Assembly: GCA_021205645.1 (NCBI GenBank) | Contig: JAJPXE010000143.1 | Location: 1 to 9,999 of the forward strand | Origin: Candidatus Gastranaerophilales bacterium | GTDB lineage: Bacteria; Cyanobacteriota; Vampirovibrionia; Gastranaerophilales; Gastranaerophilaceae | Length of the DNA: 9,999 nucleotides | Direction: 5' to 3' | In this document: positions 6,689-9,999 of the stretch, in pieces | Numbering within the stretch: position 1 is the stretch's first letter | Layout: each line of letters begins with the position of its first letter | Program-made: the position numbers and the translations under genes | The notes under the pieces: generated by a model | Told to the model about the DNA's origin: nothing | Database searches by the model: none | The model's input: only the letters and a program-made list of their open reading frames with translations

Positions 6689-6852
6689 AAGTTTTAACGC
6701 ATAAAGACGTCATGGAACTTTTACAAGTTTCTGACAAGAACGCATACAGACTTTTAAAAAGTAAGGATTGTCCAACTTTTAAGATCGGCAATCAGTACCG
6801 TATCTTAGAAGAAGACTTAATCACTTACTTAAAACAAAAGGACGCCGGATAA
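6685..6852 (+). CDS. excisionase-like small HTH DNA-binding protein
   Basis: A 55-aa protein too short for usual ORF cut-offs. It reads MKVLTHKDVMELLQVSDKN, then AYRLLKSKDCPTFKIGNQYR and ILEEDLITYLKQK. This is the winged/MerR-like HTH_17 'excisionase family' pattern: a helix ending in LLQVS, a recognition helix with AYRLLK, then the wing FKIGNQYRI and a final helix. Its ATG overlaps the TGA of the surface anchor gene (ATGA), and AAGGAG lies about 9 bases upstream within that gene, so translation is coupled. In mobile elements such proteins direct excision by a recombinase or regulate transcription; candidate partners here are the serine recombinase (107-1696) and the tyrosine recombinase (8512-9456). 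A local regulator of the surface operon is the alternative. Confidence 0.85.
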   Translation: MKVLTHKDVMELLQVSDKNAYRLLKSKDCPTFKIGNQYRILEEDLITYLKQKDAG

Positions 6853-6868
6853 AACCAGCGTCTTTTTT
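6841..6868 (+). terminator. rho-independent terminator of the surface operon
   Basis: Arms GACGCCGG (6841-6848) and CCAGCGTC (6855-6862) pair with one C-A mismatch around loop ATAAAA, followed by six T (6863-6868). The left arm covers the last codons of the HTH gene. It ends the rightward gene run. Confidence 0.85.
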
Positions 6869-6984
6869 ATTATTACAATAGAAAAACAGAGCCAAAAATC
6901 GATTTTTCTCGATCTAAGGTATAATTCCTCACTAAACACCAGAAAAACGAAATTTGACCTTAAAAACATTATTATTACAATAGA
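6869..6984. repeat. repeat module, copy A
   Basis: ATTATTACAATAGA occurs at 6869-6882 and again at 6971-6984, 102 bases apart. In the middle are an inverted ATCGA/TCGAT pair and AAGGTATAATTCCTCAC (TATAAT 6920-6925). It is the most diverged of the three in its right half. Confidence 0.7.
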
Positions 6985-7013
6985 GTTGAAAAGATTTAAA
7001 CCAGACCAACTCT

Positions 7014-7148
7014 ATTATTACAATAGAAAAATAAGGACGATTTTCCGTTTTTCTCGTTTTAAGGTATAATTCCTCACTCAATACAGAAAAAGCCAAAATC
7101 ACCACAAAAAACATTATTATAACAATAGAATTGAAGCCAAACCACACA
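7014..7148. repeat. repeat module, copy B
   Basis: ATTATTACAATAGA (7014-7027) and ATTATAACAATAGA (7116-7129) are again 102 bases apart, with AAGGTATAATTCCTCAC between (TATAAT 7065-7070). The right 66 bases (7083-7148), ending TTGAAGCCAAACCACACA, differ from copy C at only two positions. Confidence 0.75.
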
Positions 7149-7230
7149 TTATTATCACCAGAGCGTTTTTAAGGAAGTGTCAGCGTACTTTTCCACTCTT
7201 ACGACCATTAAAATCGCAAATCCGAAAATT

Positions 7231-7329
7231 CATTGTGATTATGCACAAAACTCTATATATTTTATTCGTCATTATGCACAATTTTATCTCTTTATATCTA
7301 TGCAATATGTACAAATTAAACAATAAAAA
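7231..7329. repeat. three 33-bp-phased TTATGCACAA sites (DnaA-box-like iterons)
   Basis: TTATGCACAA begins at 7239 and 7272, and a weaker ATATGTACAA begins at 7305, so the spacing is exactly 33 bases twice, about three helical turns. TTATGCACA fits the relaxed DnaA box TTWTNCACA. The surrounding DNA is very AT-rich (TATATATTTTATT, AATTAAACAATAAAAATAA). This is the expected look of an origin or of a multi-site operator for one protein. Confidence 0.55.
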
Positions 7330-7394
7330 TAAGTTCCGTTTAACACAAGAAGCCTATTTTTTGTGTATTATTTTTCTACTCTTTAAGAGAGCAC

Positions 7395-7528
7395 TTTTTT
7401 AATAGAAAAAATACAGCCAAAAATCGACTTTTCTCCTCACAAGGTATAATTTCTCATTAAACACAGAAAAAGCCAAAATCACCACCAAAAACATTATTAT
7501 TACAATAGAATTGAAGCCAAACCACACA
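7395..7528. repeat. repeat module, copy C
   Basis: A degraded left border (TTTAATAGA near 7399-7405), central AAGGTATAATTTCTCA (TATAAT 7445-7450), and right border ATTATTACAATAGA (7496-7509) followed by TTGAAGCCAAACCACACA. The 66 bases 7463-7528 match 7083-7148 with two differences. Confidence 0.75.
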
Positions 7529-7570
7529 CCGCCAACACATTCCATTTTTCCATTTCTTACAGCGCCAAAG

Positions 7571-7598
7571 AGAGAGGAAACGAGAGTTTCCGATCTCT
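7571..7598. other. strong hairpin 1
   Basis: GGAAAC (7576-7581) and GTTTCC (7586-7591) pair around GAGA; the stem continues as AGAGA (7571-7575) with TCTCT (7594-7598) after a two-base bulge. No T-run follows on either strand. Confidence 0.6.
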
Positions 7599-7603
7599 GC
7601 GGA

Positions 7604-7629
7604 GATGAAAACTCCCTAAAGTTTTCATC
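7604..7629. other. strong hairpin 2
   Basis: Perfect 10-bp arms GATGAAAACT and AGTTTTCATC enclose CCCTAA. It lies six bases from hairpin 1 and is not followed by a T-run, so it is more like part of a structured RNA or a transfer/replication site than a terminator. Confidence 0.65.
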
Positions 7630-7654
7630 GGAGTGGAACCATACAACAACCAAC

Positions 7655-7680
7655 AAAAAACGCCAGACTAAGTCTGACGT
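7655..7680 (-). terminator. rho-independent terminator of the leftward operon
   Basis: On the minus strand ACGTCAGAC and GTCTGGCGT pair (one G-T wobble) around TTA and are followed by TTTTTTG (A-run 7655-7660 on the plus strand). It lies just downstream of the 82-aa gene stop at 7686. Confidence 0.85.
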
Positions 7681-7685
7681 ATCAA

Positions 7686-7934
7686 TTATCTCTCGCCGTT
7701 TCCCTTTCCGATATGTTGAGAAATCGTCTTAGCCGCCCATCGCATATAAGCGATAGCCACTTGACCACAAGCGTTTCCGAGACTATTTACAAGTTGATTT
7801 GAGAAGTTCTGTCCGTTCTTTGTATCGTTTGAAAAGACTTCTTGAGACTTACAAATCTTCTCCATGACATCTTTAAAAGCCGGATTGTCTTTCATAAACT
7901 GAGCCAATTTTTCCAAAATTTCTTTCTCTGCCAT
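7686..7934 (-). CDS. hypothetical protein, 82 aa
   Basis: An unrecognised small protein, last of the three-gene leftward run. Ribosome site GGAGGTGA lies about 9 bases upstream of the ATG, inside the end of the previous gene, so translation is probably coupled. It looks all-helical: EKEILEKLAQFMKDNP, FKDVMEKICKSQEVF, then a Gln/Asn-rich part and a more hydrophobic helix ACGQVAIAYMRWAAKTI (about 55-71), which is amphipathic rather than a clear membrane span. The terminator follows closely. No function can be assigned. Confidence 0.75.
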   Translation of the reverse strand: MAEKEILEKLAQFMKDNPAFKDVMEKICKSQEVFSNDTKNGQNFSNQLVNSLGNACGQVAIAYMRWAAKTISQHIGKGNGER

Positions 7935-7939
7935 GACGA

Positions 7940-8488
7940 TTATTCACCTCCTTTTTTATCTTCCTTAAAGTTTATCATATCCTCCGGAATTACAACGGAA
8001 TAGTTAGCATACAATCTTACTGCCCATGTTCCACCTCGTTGAAGTTCCAAACCAGAGTATATAATATTATCATTTTCCTCGAAAACCTCAATGAATTTCT
8101 CAGAATTTTTAATATCCTTTTTATCGATGATTTCATCACATTGAAGTTGATCTTTCAATTTTTCCAAGTCTTCCATGATAAAATTTTTCGCCGCATCATA
8201 ACTCACTTTAATCGTATATGGCGTTTCCAAAAGGAGCCGACGAGCCGGAGAAGAAGCGGTATTTTTCTGAAAACTCATTTTAAAAGTATTAGAGTCATAA
8301 CTCAAGAGTATATATCCAGATCGTTCCTTTTTCGGCGTCAGTCCTCTTGATGCGTTTTGTCTCTCTCGATTTACTCTCTTAAGTTGATCGAGAGAAAATT
8401 GTAAAACAGAATATTCATCTGCACTCATTAACACATATTCTGCATTTTCTTTACTGCATAAACTTTTATTTTTGTCTAAGTATTTCAT
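7940..8488 (-). CDS. hypothetical protein, 182 aa, downstream of tyrosine recombinase
   Basis: An unrecognised cytoplasmic protein. AGGAGG lies about 9 bases before ATG 8488; its stop is five bases before the next gene and 23 bases separate it from the recombinase. Residues 23-50 (SADEYSVLQFSLDQLKRVNR and a following Arg-rich part ending TPKKERSGY) look like a short coiled coil leading into a beta-rich middle (YILLSYDSNTFKMSF). A second helical part is acidic (FIMEDLEKLKDQLQCDEI), and the end is beta-rich again (GTWAVRLYANYSVVIPEDM). There is no DNA-binding or catalytic motif I can name. Co-transcription with the recombinase suggests a role in replication, transfer or recombination control. 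Confidence 0.78.
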   Translation of the reverse strand: MKYLDKNKSLCSKENAEYVLMSADEYSVLQFSLDQLKRVNRERQNASRGLTPKKERSGYILLSYDSNTFKMSFQKNTASSPARRLLLETPYTIKVSYDAAKNFIMEDLEKLKDQLQCDEIIDKKDIKNSEKFIEVFEENDNIIYSGLELQRGGTWAVRLYANYSVVIPEDMINFKEDKKGGE

Positions 8489-8511
8489 AGAATTTAAACC
8501 TCCTAAATTTT

Positions 8512-9456
8512 TTAACTACTCCTTAAATAATTACTCGCAATCACATTAATTCGATTATGGCCAAGCGCCCTCGACGCAATCAGCATCGCATTTTTATCAT
8601 AAGCCACACCTTTAAGATCACTCTTACAATAATAAATTTCATGCCAATTTTTTATATCTTTTATGTCTCGAGCGTTCTCATGATAAACTCTCATACAGTA
8701 ATCAGATCGGTAAGAGTGGATATCCGCATGACCAGAAACTTTACTCCAAACCAAATTATCACCAGCCGCATTCATTCGATTGACGACAGCCATAACTTCT
8801 TCTTCCGTTCCAGTGATCGGAGAAAATCTTTCTCTGCCACCTTTAGTAGCCGTATGAACATGAAGATAAAATTTTCCATCTTCCTCCACAAGATCAGAGC
8901 CTTTAAGATGTTCCAACTCTGCCCTCCTCAAGCCAGTACAACGGCAAAAACTGATTAACTCTGCGTTATTTTTTTCTGAAAAATGTTTATCTCTAACGGC
9001 CACACCTCGACTTCGTTTAATGTCTTTTCGATGTCTCTCCGGCGTTTTTATGAAATCATCAGAACTCTCACCGTAAAGTTTTCCAATGGCCGAGACCGTC
9101 ATCTTAATCGTTGAAGCACTCTTATTTTCATCAATTAATTTTTGTAAATATTCATCTGCATAAGAGCGGCACTGAGACAAATTTTTACAACCTTTTTCTT
9201 CTCTGCACCAGTTTACAAAATATTTATCATGCCTTAAATACGTTCTGTAAGTGTTCCAAGAATAAATCTTATCCTTAGTCTCATCTTCCTTTAAAATAAT
9301 TTTCTCACCATTTTTATCCTTAACGACTGAACCATTTTCATCTCTCTGATAAATAATTTTATCGGCCTTTTTCGATTGACCAATGGCCAATTTTCCGTCC
9401 AAAGTCTCTTTCATTTGTTGAAAAAGATTTTTCTTTTTTGTTCGATTACGAGCCAT
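8512..9456 (-). CDS. tyrosine recombinase / phage-type integrase family protein
   Basis: A 314-aa site-specific recombinase with all catalytic residues visible: Arg177 in TGLRRAEL, Lys205 in ATKGGRER, His247 and Arg250 in HSYR, His300 in LGH, and nucleophile Tyr310 in ASNYL, only four residues from the end. The N-terminal part is basic (MARNRTKKKN) and is followed by a core-binding domain (about 65-145: YRTYLRHDKYFVNW). The spacing between HSYR and LGH (50 residues) is larger than in XerC/D, and the C-terminal tail is short. Ribosome site AAGGTGG sits about 9 bases before the ATG. It heads a run with the 182-aa and 82-aa genes. Since a large serine recombinase already marks the element end, this enzyme may resolve dimers, invert a segment, or belong to a second nested element. 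Confidence 0.92.
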   Translation of the reverse strand: MARNRTKKKNLFQQMKETLDGKLAIGQSKKADKIIYQRDENGSVVKDKNGEKIILKEDETKDKIYSWNTYRTYLRHDKYFVNWCREEKGCKNLSQCRSYADEYLQKLIDENKSASTIKMTVSAIGKLYGESSDDFIKTPERHRKDIKRSRGVAVRDKHFSEKNNAELISFCRCTGLRRAELEHLKGSDLVEEDGKFYLHVHTATKGGRERFSPITGTEEEVMAVVNRMNAAGDNLVWSKVSGHADIHSYRSDYCMRVYHENARDIKDIKNWHEIYYCKSDLKGVAYDKNAMLIASRALGHNRINVIASNYLRSS

Positions 9457-9485
9457 AATTCACACCACCTTTATAAATTTTTTTG

Positions 9486-9586
9486 TTGAGGTATCGAGAG
9501 CACGGCGGCACCTTCCACCGCCACAATTTATTTAGAAGTCAGGCAATAGACTTCGAGAAATTTTTAAAAGTTTCTCATCTTTTTTT
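9486..9586 (+). ncRNA. candidate plus-strand small RNA with three hairpins and T-tail
   Basis: In the gap between leftward genes the plus strand shows three successive hairpins: GGCGG/CCGCC (9504-9508 with 9518-9522), GAAGTC/GACTTC (9535-9540 with 9549-9554) and GAGAAA/TTTCTC (9555-9560 with 9571-9576). The last is followed by ATC and seven T (9580-9586), the form of a rho-independent terminator on the plus strand although no plus-strand gene is nearby. That suggests a roughly 90-base RNA opposite to the integrase leader. I see no good promoter (TATAAA at 9472-9477 lacks a -35), so it could instead be leader structure of the integrase message read the other way. Confidence 0.3.
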
Positions 9587-9594
9587 GAAGTAGA

Positions 9595-9621
9595 GGAGAG
9601 AAGAAGCCGTATCTTCTCTCC
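9595..9621. terminator. 10-bp hairpin after the 111-aa gene
   Basis: Perfect arms GGAGAGAAGA (9595-9604) and TCTTCTCTCC (9612-9621) around AGCCGTA, starting about 10 bases beyond the stop of the leftward gene at 9631. On the plus strand it is followed by TTGTTTTAATT, on the minus strand by the weaker TCTACTTC. It probably limits transcription between genes, but the direction is uncertain. Confidence 0.5.
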
Positions 9622-9630
9622 TTGTTTTAA

Positions 9631-9966
9631 TTACTCAAATACGATAATATGTTTAAAACTATCGTTGTTTAAAACATTCTTAACGTATTTTTTCTTTGTG
9701 TCTGCGTATGTTTTAATCTGAAATCCATTCTGTTTAAGCCACTCAGCGATATGACGCATCGTTGTTCTAGACTCCTCATCTTTGATTGTATATGTATAGA
9801 TCACTTGTCCGTCTTGGACTTCTCTACACTTCTCCGCAACGACTGTTTCATAAGAAATGAGTTGTTGTTTTTCATCAAGATTCCGAGTAAAAGCCTTTCC
9901 ATAAAATGAGTTTCTTCCATCATAAACGCACTGCAATTCTGTTTCATTTTTGTTTAATTTTTTCAT
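9631..9966 (-). CDS. hypothetical protein, 111 aa, phage/plasmid type
   Basis: A small basic protein starting at ATG 9966 after AAAGGAGGTG with a five-base spacer. It reads as beta-rich first half (LQCVYDGRNSFYGKAF, then LISYETVVAEK) and a helical motif SRTTMRHIAEWLKQNGF (66-82), with a Lys-rich end. The combination 'YDGRNSFYGKA ... SxTTxRHIxEWLxQNGF' resembles small proteins I remember from gut phages and plasmids, but I cannot name a family with confidence and know no function. It is separated from the recombinase by a 174-base hairpin-rich gap, so it may be the end of an upstream leftward operon that continues beyond the window. Confidence 0.78.
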   Translation of the reverse strand: MKKLNKNETELQCVYDGRNSFYGKAFTRNLDEKQQLISYETVVAEKCREVQDGQVIYTYTIKDEESRTTMRHIAEWLKQNGFQIKTYADTKKKYVKNVLNNDSFKHIIVFE

Positions 9967-9999
9967 AGCGACACCTCCTTTTTAATATAGAATCCACAT

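Larger units (their letters stand above)
6869..7654. other. gene-free region between convergent operons (candidate origin/cis-acting locus)
   Basis: About 0.8 kb lies between the rightward terminator (6841-6868) and the leftward one (7655-7680). I see no credible gene: open frames here are hydrophobic or Lys/Phe-rich readings of repeats without ribosome sites. It holds three repeat modules with a central AAGGTATAAT, three phased TTATGCACAA-type sites, a very AT-rich stretch (7250-7410) and two strong hairpins (7571-7629). This mix of iteron-like repeats, DnaA-box-like sites and AT-rich DNA suits a replication origin, partition site, transfer origin or structured RNA locus. No replication or relaxase gene lies in the window, so the role stays open. 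Confidence 0.5.

Noticed and set aside
6920..6925. TATAAT in each repeat module taken as three standard promoters
   Set aside because: No -35-like hexamer at 16-18 bases and no TG extension on either strand; kept only as a conserved motif.
6932..7147. Minus-strand 71-codon hydrophobic frame, with a similar text at 7399-7656, considered as a pair of small membrane toxins
   Set aside because: The likeness comes from the duplicated non-coding module; only a weak GGTGA precedes the first copy and none the second, the starts differ, and the C-terminal parts do not match.
7182..7275. Minus-strand 30-codon frame starting with ATGACGAAT
   Set aside because: No ribosome site and it spans the TTATGCACAA sites, so chance is more likely.
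6869..7528. CRISPR array
   Set aside because: Repeats are too few, unevenly placed (102, 43 and about 380 bases) and the intervening parts are themselves related, unlike spacers; no cas gene is seen.
7511..7732. Plus-strand 73-codon frame over the hairpins
   Set aside because: No ribosome site, composition unlike the neighbours, crosses the minus-strand terminator and the end of the 82-aa gene.
8557..8958. Plus-strand 133-codon frame
   Set aside because: Lies opposite the tyrosine recombinase, whose catalytic residues are all intact; no ribosome site.

Overview
The window looks like one end of an integrative mobile element in a low-GC Gram-positive host, most likely a gut Clostridia/Lachnospiraceae-type Firmicute. 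The reasons are the AT-rich DNA, strong AGGAGG-type ribosome sites, a large serine recombinase with its small companion protein, surface proteins with Cna_B domains, an ATPxxA repeat stalk and an MPKTG cell-wall sorting signal. The organism is inferred, not proven.

Layout. (1) 1-1950, minus strand: the left end of the element. A 529-aa large serine recombinase runs into the interior of a second, different serine recombinase gene fragment at the window edge, so the element appears to sit inside another recombinase gene. A 59-aa companion gene lies upstream. (2) 1951-2182: divergent control region. (3) 2183-6852, plus strand: eight closely packed genes. They are two unknown proteins, a secreted transglutaminase-like enzyme, another unknown protein, three secreted surface proteins (two with Cna_B domains, the last with a sorting signal), and a 55-aa excisionase-like HTH protein joined to the last surface gene by an ATGA overlap. 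The run ends at a rho-independent terminator. (4) 6869-7654: about 0.8 kb without a convincing gene, between convergent terminators. It holds three copies of a repeat module bounded by ATTATTACAATAGA, three 33-bp-phased TTATGCACAA sites and strong hairpins. It is a candidate origin, partition, transfer or RNA locus. (5) 7655-9966, minus strand: a complete tyrosine recombinase with two small downstream unknown genes, preceded by a hairpin-rich gap that may encode a plus-strand small RNA, and a further 111-aa unknown gene.

Main idea. The three surface proteins look like a self-assembling fibre built by sharing the last strand of Cna_B domains. Protein 1 (4370-5059) ends with a Cna_B domain that stops before the final, Asn-carrying strand. 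Protein 2 (5089-5925) starts, right after its signal peptide, with exactly such a strand and then has its own Cna_B domain, which has no Asn strand directly after it. Protein 3 (5936-6688) has a lone Asn strand with no Cna_B domain, followed by a stalk and cell-wall anchor. This fits tip (acceptor only), shaft (donor plus acceptor) and anchor (donor only), a natural counterpart of split Cna_B chemistry. It is a prediction from sequence pattern and gene order only.
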